Source: Schumannella luteola | GTDB lineage: Bacteria > Actinomycetota > Actinomycetes > Actinomycetales > Microbacteriaceae | Length of the DNA: 64,000 nt | NCBI RefSeq assembly: GCF_013408685.1 | Contig: NZ_JACBZY010000001.1 | Location: 992,001 to 1,056,000 of the forward strand | Direction: 5' to 3' | Shown: positions 43,690 through 51,655 of the stretch, piece by piece | Layout: each line of letters opens with the position of its first letter | Numbering within the stretch: position 1 is the first letter of the stretch | Program-made: the position numbers and the translations under genes | Notes under the pieces: generated by a model | The model's database searches: none | The model's input: the letters and a program-made list of their open reading frames with translations, nothing else | Told to the model about the DNA's origin: nothing

Positions 43690-44145
43690 GTGAGCGACCC
43701 CCGCGACGACAGCACCCCGGCCGAGGTGGCCCCGGCCGAGCCCTCGCAGCCGGCCGAGCAGCGCGTGCGCATCCGCCGTGCTCCCAAGCTCGGGGTGTTC
43801 ATGCTCGTGGGCGCCGTGCTCGGCGGTCTCGTGTCGCTCATCCTCACCAGCACCCAGAAGGCCGACCCCGCGGTCGGCTTCGCCGCGACGGCCGGCTACT
43901 TCGCGATCTACGGCGTCGTCGGCGGTGTGCTCATCGGCGCGATCATCGGCCTCGTCGCCGACCGCGTCTCCCGCCGCCGCGCGCACTACGTCGTGATGGA
44001 GCGCGAGGTCGTCGAGGAGGCGGACGCCGAGCTCGACGAGTTCGACGACGCCGACGCGCAGCCGGTGGATGCCGGCGACGACGCCCTCGAGCCGGATGCC
44101 GAGAAGGCCGACGCCGAGAAGCCGGCCGACGGCGACGCGCGCTGA
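43690..44145 (+). CDS. Two-span membrane protein of unknown function
   Basis: 151 residues: N-terminal Pro/Glu-rich cytoplasmic part (1-30), two membrane segments ('LGVFMLVGAVLGGLVSLILT' about 35-54, 'FAIYGVVGGVLIGAIIGLVA' about 73-92), a basic stretch and a very acidic tail (about 105-151). No family is recognised; the layout suggests a small inner-membrane protein. The GTG start has GACAAT six bases upstream. Confidence 0.75.
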   Translation: MSDPRDDSTPAEVAPAEPSQPAEQRVRIRRAPKLGVFMLVGAVLGGLVSLILTSTQKADPAVGFAATAGYFAIYGVVGGVLIGAIIGLVADRVSRRRAHYVVMEREVVEEADAELDEFDDADAQPVDAGDDALEPDAEKADAEKPADGDAR

Positions 44146-44290
44146 GCGCGCATCCCCTCGCCTGATCGCCCGAGAGCGTCTCTCTGCGCCGTGTCAGCGG
44201 GTGGCGGTCGCCACCGCACCCGCCTGAGTCGACGGACTGGCTGAGCCAGCGCGACGGACCCGAAGCCGCCGCGTCAGCCGAGCGCGCGCG

Positions 44291-45748
44291 TCAGCTGAGC
44301 TGGTTCGCCTCGACCCACTCGAGGTACTCGGGGGTGACGGTTGCGGTGACGTACTCGCCGGTGAAGCAGCTCTTCTCGAGCGACTGGATGTCGCTGCCCT
44401 CGAGGATGGCCGACTCCATGTCGGCGACCTCCTGGTAGATGAGGTGGTCGGCGCCGAGCTCGCGGGCGATCTCGGGGATCTTGCGTCCGGCGGCGACGAG
44501 CTCGCGACGGCTGGGCATGTTGATGCCGTAGACGTGCGGGTAGCGCACCGGCGGGGCCGCGCTCGTGAAGGTGACCGAGTTCGCGCCGGCCTGGCGGGCC
44601 ATGTCGACGATCTCCTTCGAGGTCGTGCCGCGCACGATCGAGTCGTCGACGATGAGCACGTTCTTGCCCTGGAACTCGGAGCTCATCGCGTTGAGCTTCT
44701 GCTTGACGCTCTTCTTGCGCTGCTCCTGCCCCGGCATGATGAAGGTGCGGCCCACGTAGCGGTTCTTGTAGAAGCCCTCGCGGTACTCGATGCCGAGCTT
44801 GCGGGCGACCTGCATGGCGGCCGGGCGCGACGAATCCGGGATGGGCATGACCACGTCGATGTCGCCCGAGGGCACGTGCGTGGCGATCGTGTCGGCGAGG
44901 CGGTCGCCGAGGCGCAGGCGCGCGTCGTAGACCGAGATGCCGTTCATGATCGAGTCGGGGCGCGCGAGGTAGACGTACTCGAACGAGCAGGGGATGAGCC
45001 GCGGGTTCGCGGCGCACTGGCGCGAGAACATCTCGCCGTTGCGGGCGATGTAGATCGCCTCGCCGGGGGCGACATCCCGCACGAACTCGTAGCCCGCCGA
45101 CTCGAGCACGAGCGACTCGCTGGCGACGATCCACTCGGTGCCGACGAGACCTTCGCTGCGCTTGCCGAGCACCAGCGGGCGGATGCCGAAGGGGTCGCGG
45201 AAGGCGAGCAGCCCCTGGCCGGCGATGAGCGCGATCGCGGCGTAGGAGCCCTCGACGCGCTCGTGCAGCGTCGTGATCGCGTCGAAGACCTGACCGGGGT
45301 CGAGCTCGGTGCCGCGCACCTGCGACTGCAGCTCGTGCGCGAGCACGTTGACGAGCAGCTCGGTGTCGGAGGAGGTGTTGAGGTGGCGACGGTCGATGCG
45401 GAAGAGCTCGTCGGTGAGCTCGCGCGTGTTCGTCAGGTTGCCGTTGTGCACGAGCACGATGCCGTAGGGCGCGTTGACGTAGAAGGGCTGCGCCTCCTGC
45501 TCCTGCGAGGCGTCGCCGCGGGTCGCGTAGCGCACGTGGCCGAGGCCCATCGTGCCGAGCAGCGCGCGCATGTCACGCGTGCGGTAGGCCTCGCGCACCT
45601 GGCCCTTGGCTTTGTAGGTGTGGATGATCGAGCCCTCGCTCGTGGCGATGCCCGTCGAGTCCTGACCGCGGTGCTGCAGCAGCGAGAGGCTGTCGTAGAC
45701 CTGCTGGTTGACGGGGCCGGAAGAGACGATGCCGACGATGCCGCACAT
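44291..45748 (-). CDS. purF: Amidophosphoribosyltransferase
   Basis: 485 residues; first step of purine synthesis (PRPP and Gln to phosphoribosylamine). The start is exact because the N-terminal nucleophile must be Cys2 ('MCGIVGIVSS'). Ntn-glutaminase: 'QHRGQDSTGIATSEG', 'LVHNGNLTN'. PRT site: 'VLIVDDSIVRGTTSKEIV'. Of the four Fe-S cysteines of the Bacillus-type enzyme, one is visible in 'IPCSFEYVYLARPDS', but the second place reads 'RYPHVYGIN' (His) and the C-terminal pair is reduced to 'KSCFTGEY'. It is therefore probably cluster-free. It is convergent with the membrane protein gene at 43690. Confidence 0.97.
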   Translation of the reverse strand: MCGIVGIVSSGPVNQQVYDSLSLLQHRGQDSTGIATSEGSIIHTYKAKGQVREAYRTRDMRALLGTMGLGHVRYATRGDASQEQEAQPFYVNAPYGIVLVHNGNLTNTRELTDELFRIDRRHLNTSSDTELLVNVLAHELQSQVRGTELDPGQVFDAITTLHERVEGSYAAIALIAGQGLLAFRDPFGIRPLVLGKRSEGLVGTEWIVASESLVLESAGYEFVRDVAPGEAIYIARNGEMFSRQCAANPRLIPCSFEYVYLARPDSIMNGISVYDARLRLGDRLADTIATHVPSGDIDVVMPIPDSSRPAAMQVARKLGIEYREGFYKNRYVGRTFIMPGQEQRKKSVKQKLNAMSSEFQGKNVLIVDDSIVRGTTSKEIVDMARQAGANSVTFTSAAPPVRYPHVYGINMPSRRELVAAGRKIPEIARELGADHLIYQEVADMESAILEGSDIQSLEKSCFTGEYVTATVTPEYLEWVEANQLS

Positions 45749-45871
45749 GCGAGGAGCAACTCCAGATGGACGCGGGGTGACCCGTACCCGGCTGGGTACG
45801 GTCGATTGTCTCACGCGCTCCGGGGGCGTGCTGTCCATCGGACGGGCGCCCCGCGGCCGGCGCGGACGGAG

Positions 45872-46492
45872 TCAGTCGAGCGTGCGGTCGCGCGCCCGGT
45901 CGGCCGCGCTCGGCACCAGCCGCTCGACGATCGGCGCGAGCGCCTGCCGGTAGTCGTCGGGCTTCTCGCGCAGCAGCTCGTCGACCGCGATGGCGTTGTC
46001 GCCGATCCACCAGATGCCGGCCGTCGTGAGCGGCAGCACCTCGATGCGCAGATCGAAGTCGGCGTGCGTGCCGGCCGCCTGCTCGCGTTCGGCGACGAGC
46101 TCGCTCAGCACCCCCGCATCCGTGTCGCCGGTCTCGCCCGAGAAGGCGCGCTCGGCGAGGCGGATGCCGTACTCCTGGTGCGCGACGTCGGCCCAGGTGC
46201 GCGCGTCGTCGAGGTGCTTGCGCACGGCCGCCTCCCACGCGGGCGTCGCGTGCTCGGGCAGCGCGGGGATGCCGGCCTCGGGTTCGACGACCGAGACCCA
46301 CCAGCGGATCCACGCCCATCCCGTCATCTCGTCGGCGGGGGCGGTGGATGCGGGCAGCCCGGTTCCGAGCAGCCGCGGCAGGCCCGAGGGGTCGATCACG
46401 CCGAGCGCGTCGCGCAGGTACAGCGCGACGAGGACGTCGCGCGAGGCGTCTTCGCGAGCGCGCCAGGTGCTGGGGCTGCCGGAGGTGTGCAC
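45872..46492 (-). CDS. Conserved hypothetical protein
   Basis: 206 residues, soluble and mixed alpha/beta. I do not recognise a domain. Trp-rich segments ('GWAWIRWWVSVVEPEAG', 'AGIWWIGDNAIAVDEL') and an acidic helix (about 105-160) stand out. The GTG start follows TACCGT by six bases on the minus strand, the same leaderless arrangement as the divergent purM 178 bases away. It precedes purF on the same strand with a 123-base gap. Confidence 0.65.
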   Translation of the reverse strand: MHTSGSPSTWRAREDASRDVLVALYLRDALGVIDPSGLPRLLGTGLPASTAPADEMTGWAWIRWWVSVVEPEAGIPALPEHATPAWEAAVRKHLDDARTWADVAHQEYGIRLAERAFSGETGDTDAGVLSELVAEREQAAGTHADFDLRIEVLPLTTAGIWWIGDNAIAVDELLREKPDDYRQALAPIVERLVPSAADRARDRTLD

Positions 46493-46498
46493 GTCTTC

Positions 46499-46504
46499 AC
46501 GGTA
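46499..46504 (-). promoter_or_regulatory. Leaderless -10 element (TACCGT)
   Basis: Minus-strand TACCGT six bases before the GTG at 46492; back-to-back with the purM element at 46658. Confidence 0.5.
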
Positions 46505-46657
46505 GGCGGTGGCGCCGACGCGCGGCGGGCTGTTCGCCGTCAGCGCGCGGTCAGCCCGGCGGCCGGCTGCGCTCGCCCGTGGGCTGAACGGAGGGCGCCT
46601 GGGGTGGCGCCGCGGACGGCGGCGAAGGCGCCGGCCGGGCCCGCCCCGCGCCGCCGG

Positions 46658-46663
46658 TACCCT
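46658..46663 (+). promoter_or_regulatory. Leaderless -10 element of purM (TACCCT)
   Basis: TACCCT six bases before the purM GTG. The GGAG between them is too close (two bases) to be a working ribosome binding site. Confidence 0.5.
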
Positions 46664-46669
46664 GGAGCC

Positions 46670-47809
46670 GTGACCGACGCCCCCGCGAACACGCCCGCGA
46701 ACCCCTACGCCGCCGCCGGAGTCGACACCGCCGCCGGTGACCTCGCCGTCGAGCTGATGAAGTCGGCCGTCGCGCGCACGCACGGCCCCGAGGTGCTCGG
46801 TGGGGTCGGCGGCTTCGCCGGACTGTTCGACGTCTCGTTCCTGAAGAGCTTCGACCGCCCGCTGCTCGCGACCTCCACCGACGGCGTCGGCACCAAGGTC
46901 GCGATCGCGCAGGCCATCGACAAGCACGACACCATCGGCCAGGACCTCGTCGGCATGGTCGTCGACGACATCGTCGTGGTCGGCGCGAAGCCGCTGTTCA
47001 TGACCGACTACATCGCCTGCGGCAAGGTCGTGCCGCAGCGCATCGCCGACATCGTCGCCGGCATCGCCCGGGCCTGCGCCGAGACAGGAACCGCCCTCGT
47101 CGGCGGCGAGACGGCCGAGCACCCCGGGCTCCTCGGCCCCGACGACTACGACGTCGCCGGCGCGGCCGTCGGCGCGGTCGAGGCGGATGCGGTGCTCGGC
47201 GCCGACCGCGTGGCCGACGGCGACGTCGTCATCGCCATCGAGTCGAGCGGGTTCCACTCCAACGGCTACTCGCTCGTGCGCCACATCCTCAGCCAGAACT
47301 CGATCGGGTTCTCCGACACCTCGGCCGAGCTCGGCGGCGTCGTCGGCGAGGTGCTGCTCGAGCCGACCCGGCTCTACACCTCGCCGCTGCTGGGCCTGCT
47401 CGCCGACCCGGCGCTCGCCGGCGGCATCCACTCGATCTCGCACGTCACCGGCGGCGGCATCGCCGCGAACCTCGCCCGCGTGCTGCCGCGCGGCTCGTGG
47501 TCGGAGCTCGACCGCGCATCCTGGTCGCCGTCGCCGGTGTTCCGCGTGCTCGCCGACCTCGGCGGCCAGAGCCTCGAGAGCACCGAGGGCACCTGGAACC
47601 TCGGCATCGGCATGTTCGTCGTCGCCGCGCCGTCGGTCGCCGACGGCGTGATCGCCGGGCTCGCCGCCGCAGGGATGCCGGCCTGGGTCGCCGGGCAGGT
47701 CAACTTCGGCGAGGCGCCGACCGCCGCCTCGGGCGCGGATGCCTTCGAGCAGGGTGCCAAGGGCGTCGACGGCGGCGCGGTGCGCCTCGCGGGGGCGTAC
47801 GCGGCCTGA
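46670..47809 (+). CDS. purM: Phosphoribosylformylglycinamidine cyclo-ligase
   Basis: 379 residues; AIR synthetase, ATP-dependent ring closure of FGAM. Family motifs: 'NPYAAAGVDTAAGDLAVELM' (about 11-30), 'STDGVGTKVAIAQ' (about 70-82), 'GMVVDDIVVVGAKPLFMTDY', 'ALVGGETAEHPG' and 'HVTGGGIAANLARVLP'. The N-terminal 12 residues are an Ala/Pro extension common in actinobacteria. purF, usually its partner, is on the opposite strand with one gene between. Confidence 0.97.
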   Translation: MTDAPANTPANPYAAAGVDTAAGDLAVELMKSAVARTHGPEVLGGVGGFAGLFDVSFLKSFDRPLLATSTDGVGTKVAIAQAIDKHDTIGQDLVGMVVDDIVVVGAKPLFMTDYIACGKVVPQRIADIVAGIARACAETGTALVGGETAEHPGLLGPDDYDVAGAAVGAVEADAVLGADRVADGDVVIAIESSGFHSNGYSLVRHILSQNSIGFSDTSAELGGVVGEVLLEPTRLYTSPLLGLLADPALAGGIHSISHVTGGGIAANLARVLPRGSWSELDRASWSPSPVFRVLADLGGQSLESTEGTWNLGIGMFVVAAPSVADGVIAGLAAAGMPAWVAGQVNFGEAPTAASGADAFEQGAKGVDGGAVRLAGAYAA

Positions 47810-47815
47810 TCCGGG

Positions 47816-47872
47816 GTCGCGTGCGGTGAGGCGCCGAGTCGCAGAGGCGCGGAGTCGCGTGCGGTGAGGCGC
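47816..47872. repeat. Short direct repeat GTCGCGTGCGGTGAGGCGC
   Basis: 19 bases identical at 47816-47834 and 47854-47872, period 38; partial copies at 47881 and 47897. Confidence 0.7.
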
Positions 47873-47997
47873 GGAGGCGCCCGCGGTGAGGCGCTGCGTG
47901 CGGTGAACCGGGAGAGGTGCGCCGCGGAGCCTGTGCCGAGCGCGTGCGCTGACGAGTCGGATGGGCGACAGGTCGACGTCCGCGCCCTGAGGGGATG

Positions 47998-48062
47998 CGG
48001 ATACTGGCGTGCCGTGAGACCAGCGGCGCCGGTGGCGCTGCTCGGTAGCTCGAGCAGTATCG
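47998..48062. repeat. Intergenic palindrome, family A, copy 3
   Basis: 65 bases, arms CGGATACTG / CAGTATCGG-like (8 of 9). Same length as copy 2 at 5481; the interiors differ. Confidence 0.6.
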
Positions 48063-48160
48063 GCGGCGAGACCAGCGGGTCAGCGCGTGTTCGTGCTCGC
48101 CGAGACGGTGGCTTGGCCGAAGCCGACGGTCGCAAGCAGGCCCCCTCCGCACGCCGTCAC

Positions 48161-48250
48161 GCGGATACTGGCATGTCGGTACGCCGGTACTGCTCAGCGC
48201 TCTTGTCATGCCTCTCGGCGCGGTTCGATCTCGCCGTCGGCAGTATCCGC
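48161..48250. repeat. Intergenic palindrome, family A, copy 4
   Basis: 90 bases with perfect 10-base arms GCGGATACTG / CAGTATCCGC; a longer centre than the other members. Confidence 0.65.
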
Positions 48251-48374
48251 GTCGCGCGGTCTGGAGTCAGCTCCGCCCCGCGCGGACAAGGCACGTGCTC
48301 GCTCGGACCTGTCGCAAGCTGTCTCGCCGTGTCGCGGATCGGGGACATCCTCACCGACGGGCGGATGCGCTCCC

Positions 48375-48380
48375 TAGCGT
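48375..48380 (+). promoter_or_regulatory. Leaderless -10 element (TAGCGT)
   Basis: TAGCGT seven bases before the ATG at 48388. Confidence 0.5.
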
Positions 48381-48387
48381 CAGCCGC

Positions 48388-49332
48388 ATGACCGAGACGA
48401 ACACCCCCGAGACCCCCGTCGCCGAGGCTCCCGCTGCCGAGGCGACGACCAAGCCGAAGTCGGCGCGCGCTCCCCGCGCGAAGCGGGCTCCGCGAAAGGC
48501 CGCTGCCGCGAGCGCCGCGGGCGCGACGCCGTCGGCGATCCCGGCCGAGGCGGCACCAGCGGATGACGTCTCTCAGGTTCCGCAGACCGCGACCGTGACC
48601 TCGGCGGTGACCGCGACTCCGACAACGGAGGGCGAGCCCGCTGCGGCTCAGGCCGCGGACGCCGTCGCGAACGGATGGATGGCCGAGTCCGCCCCCGCCG
48701 CACCGCCGGCTCCGGCCTTGCCGGCGACGTCACCTCCGATCGCGCCCGGAGGCGGTCCGGCGGCATCGACCGGGCCCGCGCCGACGGTGATCGCGCCGCC
48801 GATCGCCGCGCAGGCCGGCGTCGCGCAGCAGACCGCGATCCCATCCGATGCCGCCCAGCCAGGGCCCGCCCAGCCGGGGCCCGCCCAGCCAGCAGCCGCG
48901 CAGGCCGACTTCTCCCAGACGACCCTCACCGCCGTCGGGCCGGCGCCTTTCCCCCAGCCCACCTCTCCGACGCAGTCGGGCCCCGCCGCGTCCGGGTCGG
49001 CGATCCCGCAACAGCAGACGCTCTCCGCGCCGCCCGCTCCTCCGACCCTGCCGACCCAGTCAGCCCCCGCGCCGACGGCCCCGGCTAACCCCTCACGCGC
49101 GATGGGCATCGCGAGCATGGTGCTCGGCATCATCGCGTTCTGCGGATTCGGGCTGGTCGCGCCGATCGGCCTCGTGCTCGGCGTCGCATCGTGGCGCAAG
49201 GAGCCGACCGCGAAGGGGTTCACGATCGCCGGGCTCGCGCTCAACATCCTCTCGATCCTGACCTGGATCGTGATCGGCGTCGTCGTGGTGATCGGCTTCG
49301 CGCTCGCCGGCTATCGGGTCACGTTCCGCTGA
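48388..49332 (+). CDS. DUF4190 domain membrane protein with long disordered N-terminus
   Basis: 314 residues. The first about 230 are low-complexity Ala/Pro/Thr/Gln, with a basic patch ('KPKSARAPRAKRAPRKAA', about 22-39) that could contact DNA or membrane. The C-terminal about 80 residues are a DUF4190-type unit: 'NPSRAMGIASMVLGIIAFCGFG', a Gly/Pro turn, 'GLVLGVASWRKEPTAKGFTIAGLALNILS' in pieces, and a last membrane segment. Role unknown. Its last ten codons form half of a 21-base terminator stem. Transcription is probably leaderless. Confidence 0.82.
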   Translation: MTETNTPETPVAEAPAAEATTKPKSARAPRAKRAPRKAAAASAAGATPSAIPAEAAPADDVSQVPQTATVTSAVTATPTTEGEPAAAQAADAVANGWMAESAPAAPPAPALPATSPPIAPGGGPAASTGPAPTVIAPPIAAQAGVAQQTAIPSDAAQPGPAQPGPAQPAAAQADFSQTTLTAVGPAPFPQPTSPTQSGPAASGSAIPQQQTLSAPPAPPTLPTQSAPAPTAPANPSRAMGIASMVLGIIAFCGFGLVAPIGLVLGVASWRKEPTAKGFTIAGLALNILSILTWIVIGVVVVIGFALAGYRVTFR

Positions 49333-49350
49333 CCCGATAGCCGGCGAGCG
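49301..49350 (+). terminator. Terminator stem overlapping the end of the coding sequence
   Basis: Perfect 21-base inverted repeat (49301-49321 and 49330-49350) with an 8-base loop. The left arm is coding and the TGA stop (49330-49332) opens the right arm. Confidence 0.75.
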
Positions 49351-49380
49351 GCGCGGCATCGAGCGATGCGGCACGGAGAA

Positions 49381-49418
49381 CGGGTGGATGCGGAGCCGCG
49401 AGGCCGCGCATCCACCCG
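49381..49418. terminator. Second hairpin between convergent genes
   Basis: Perfect 12-base stem CGGGTGGATGCG / CGCATCCACCCG with a 14-base loop, 22 bases past the stop of the minus-strand oxidoreductase gene. Confidence 0.7.
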
Positions 49419-49439
49419 TCGCGTTGTGGTCGGAAGAGC

Positions 49440-49880
49440 TCAGGCGTCGTGCGGATCGAGCACGAAGACCTGGATCTCGCGCTCGGTCTTCTTCTGGTAC
49501 TCGGCGAAGTCGGGCCAGGTCGCGACAGCGCGCTCCCACCACTCGGCGCGCTCGTCGCCGTGCACCTCGCGGGCCGTGTAGTCCTTCTTGACCTCGCGGT
49601 CCTGCAGCTCGACGTGCGGGTTCTTCTTGACGTTGTAGTACCAGACCGGCGGCTTCGGGGCCCCGCCGAGCGAGGCGACGACGGCGTACCGGCCTTCGTG
49701 CTCGACGCGCATGAGCGCGGTCTTGCGCAGCAGGCCCGACTTCGCGCCGATCGTGGTCAGCACGATCACGGGGCGTCCGCGGTTCTCGGTGCCCTCGGCG
49801 CCGCCGGAGCTCTCGATCAGCTCGGCCTGCTCACGGGCCCAGTCGGATGTGGACGGTGCGTACTCTCCGCTCAATGGCAT
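49440..49880 (-). CDS. Deazaflavin (F420)-dependent nitroreductase family protein
   Basis: 146 residues of the Ddn/FDOR-A type. Family pattern: '[25 protein letters not shown]' in pieces near 35-59 (the TTxGRKSG-like F420 phosphate loop, here TTIGAKSG), '[20 protein letters not shown]' near 65-84 and 'NPHVELQD', with a C-terminal '[20 protein letters not shown]'. Members use reduced F420 to reduce quinones or other acceptors. F420 use is family knowledge; no F420 biosynthesis gene is in the window. Confidence 0.92.
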   Translation of the reverse strand: MPLSGEYAPSTSDWAREQAELIESSGGAEGTENRGRPVIVLTTIGAKSGLLRKTALMRVEHEGRYAVVASLGGAPKPPVWYYNVKKNPHVELQDREVKKDYTAREVHGDERAEWWERAVATWPDFAEYQKKTEREIQVFVLDPHDA

Positions 49881-49948
49881 GCCAGGGGCAACCGGTGGAT
49901 GCGGCGGGCCATTCCATCGAGGGCGCCGCGGTCATCCGGGCACGACAA

Positions 49949-49972
49949 AAGCGCCGGGGCGACCCGGCGCTT
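49949..49972 (-). terminator. Terminator of the DUF3073 gene
   Basis: Perfect 10-base stem AAGCGCCGGG / CCCGGCGCTT, loop GCGA. On the minus strand it is followed by TTTTGT, a good intrinsic terminator. Confidence 0.85.
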
Positions 49973-50010
49973 GCTGTCTGCTCGACCTCGCGGTGTGAGC
50001 GGTGACGACC

Positions 50011-50217
50011 TCAGGCGGTCTTGGACTCGTCCTCGTCGAGGTCGTCGTCACCCTCGGCGTCGTCGTCGCTGTACTCCGGCCACTTCTCGAGGTCCTCCTC
50101 GAGTCGAGGGTTGCCGGAGAGCTCTCGTTCGAGAGCGCCGTAGTTGGTGTCTGGGCTGAAGTACTTCAGGTCGCGTGCGACCTTGGTGTGCTTCGCCTTC
50201 TGACGGCCCCGCCCCAT
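50011..50217 (-). CDS. DUF3073 family protein
   Basis: 68 residues. 'MGRGRQKAKHTKVARDLKYF' begins the basic conserved N-terminal half; the middle 'SPDTNYGALERELSG' is also typical, and the end is acidic. This small actinobacterial protein is found near purM in mycobacteria, as here (2.2 kb away). Function unknown. GAGGGGG precedes the ATG. Confidence 0.93.
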   Translation of the reverse strand: MGRGRQKAKHTKVARDLKYFSPDTNYGALERELSGNPRLEEDLEKWPEYSDDDAEGDDDLDEDESKTA

Positions 50218-50445
50218 GCGCGACCCCCTCGGTTTCAGGTGGTGGGTGAGTTCACAAATCTGTCCGGCAGTTTATCACGGCGCTTCGAGCGTCCCGCGCC
50301 GGTCCCGGGCTCGACCCGGGCCGGTCCCGGGCGGCGACACCGGCTGTGACCCGGCCCGCACTCCCGCCGCACCCGGGCTGCGCGGCGCTCGCCGACGCCG
50401 CGCATCCGCCTCGCGCTCACGCCGCGCTCGCAGGGTGCCCGCGAC

Positions 50446-50451
50446 TACTCT
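50446..50451 (+). promoter_or_regulatory. Leaderless -10 element (TACTCT)
   Basis: TACTCT six bases before the GTG at 50458. Confidence 0.5.
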
Positions 50452-50457
50452 GGTGCG

Positions 50458-51594
50458 GTGACCGACCCCGCCTTCGACACCTCCGTGGTGGTCGTGGGGG
50501 CGGGGCAGGCCGGTCTCTCGGTCGCGTACTACCTGCGACGCCTCGGGCTCGATCCCGGCAACGACTTCGTCATCCTCGACCGCGGTCCTTCGACCGGCGG
50601 CGCCTGGCAGTTCCGCTGGGAGGCGCTGCGCCTCGGCTACGCGCACCGCGTGAACGACCTGCCGGGCATGGCCGAGCTCGACCTCAGCTTCGACACCGCC
50701 GATCGGCACGCTCCGGCGAAGGATGTCGTGGCCGACTACTACGCGCAGTACGAGCAGCACTTCGGGCTGCAGGTCGTGCGGCCCGCGAACGTGACCCGTG
50801 TCGAGGGGCTCATGGACGGCTTCACCGTCACCTTCGACGACAGCTCGGCCCGGCACGGCGGCAGCGCGGCCGCGACCGCCGGCCTGACGACGCAGCGGGT
50901 GACGACGCGGGTGCTCGTCAACGCGACCGGCACCTGGGGAGCCCCGTTCATCCCGTGGTACCCGGGACTCGACAGCTTCCGCGGGCGCATGGTGCACACC
51001 TCCGAGTACCGGGATGCGTCGGAGTTCGCCGGGATGCGCGTCGCCATCGTCGGCGGCGGCACGAGCGCGATCGGCTTCCTCATGGAGCTCGAGAAGGTCG
51101 CCGCGGAGACGACCTGGTTCTCGCGGCGTCCGATCGAGTTCCTCGAAGAGCAGGAGCTCAACATCGAGTCGGGCAGCTCGTCGGTGCGCCAGCAGGACGA
51201 AGCGGCTCGTCAGGGGCGCGCGCTGCCGAGCATCGTGTCGACGACCGGGGTTCCGCGCAGCCGCCGCATCCAGGCCGCCATCGATCGGGGTCTGCTGCTG
51301 GCTCAGCCGATGTTCACCCGGGTCACGCCGAACGGCGTCGTGCTGCCCGACGGGCGCGAGGTCGAGGTGGATGCGATCATCTGGGCCACCGGATTCCGGC
51401 CCGAGCTGAGGCACCTCGCCCCGCTGAAGCTGCGCGAGAAATCGGGCGGCATCACGGTCGGGCAGGGTGCGTCGTGGCGCAACTCGCGGGTGTTCTTCGC
51501 CGGGTACGGACCGGCCGCCTCGACGATCGGGGCGAACCGCGCCGGGCGCACGATCGCGCGCCAGGTCATCGCGACGCTGTCGTCGTTCGGCTGA
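50458..51594 (+). CDS. FAD/NAD(P)-binding oxidoreductase (flavin monooxygenase-like)
   Basis: 378 residues. FAD-binding Rossmann motif 'VVVGAGQAGLSVAYYL' (about 11-26), 'STGGAWQFRWEALRL' (the GGxW step of flavin monooxygenase-like proteins), NADP-binding motif 'VAIVGGGTSAIGFLMEL' (about 197-213) and 'IIWATGFRPEL' (ATG motif) near 308-318. It resembles CzcO/YpdA-type reductases rather than Baeyer-Villiger enzymes, since the full FxGxxxHxxxW motif is not seen ('FRGRMVHTSEY' occupies its place). The substrate is unknown. Single gene. Confidence 0.9.
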   Translation: MTDPAFDTSVVVVGAGQAGLSVAYYLRRLGLDPGNDFVILDRGPSTGGAWQFRWEALRLGYAHRVNDLPGMAELDLSFDTADRHAPAKDVVADYYAQYEQHFGLQVVRPANVTRVEGLMDGFTVTFDDSSARHGGSAAATAGLTTQRVTTRVLVNATGTWGAPFIPWYPGLDSFRGRMVHTSEYRDASEFAGMRVAIVGGGTSAIGFLMELEKVAAETTWFSRRPIEFLEEQELNIESGSSSVRQQDEAARQGRALPSIVSTTGVPRSRRIQAAIDRGLLLAQPMFTRVTPNGVVLPDGREVEVDAIIWATGFRPELRHLAPLKLREKSGGITVGQGASWRNSRVFFAGYGPAASTIGANRAGRTIARQVIATLSSFG

Positions 51595-51655
51595 GCCGCC
51601 GTGCTCGGCTGGGCACCGCGGCGCCGCGCGGACGCCGCGCCGCGCCGACGCCGGG

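Larger units (their letters stand above)
47810..48387. other. Long repeat-bearing intergenic region
   Basis: 578 bases between purM and the DUF4190 gene with no credible gene. It holds a 19-base direct repeat with decayed extra copies (47816-47900), two family A palindromes, and a -10 element close to the next start. Confidence 0.65.
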
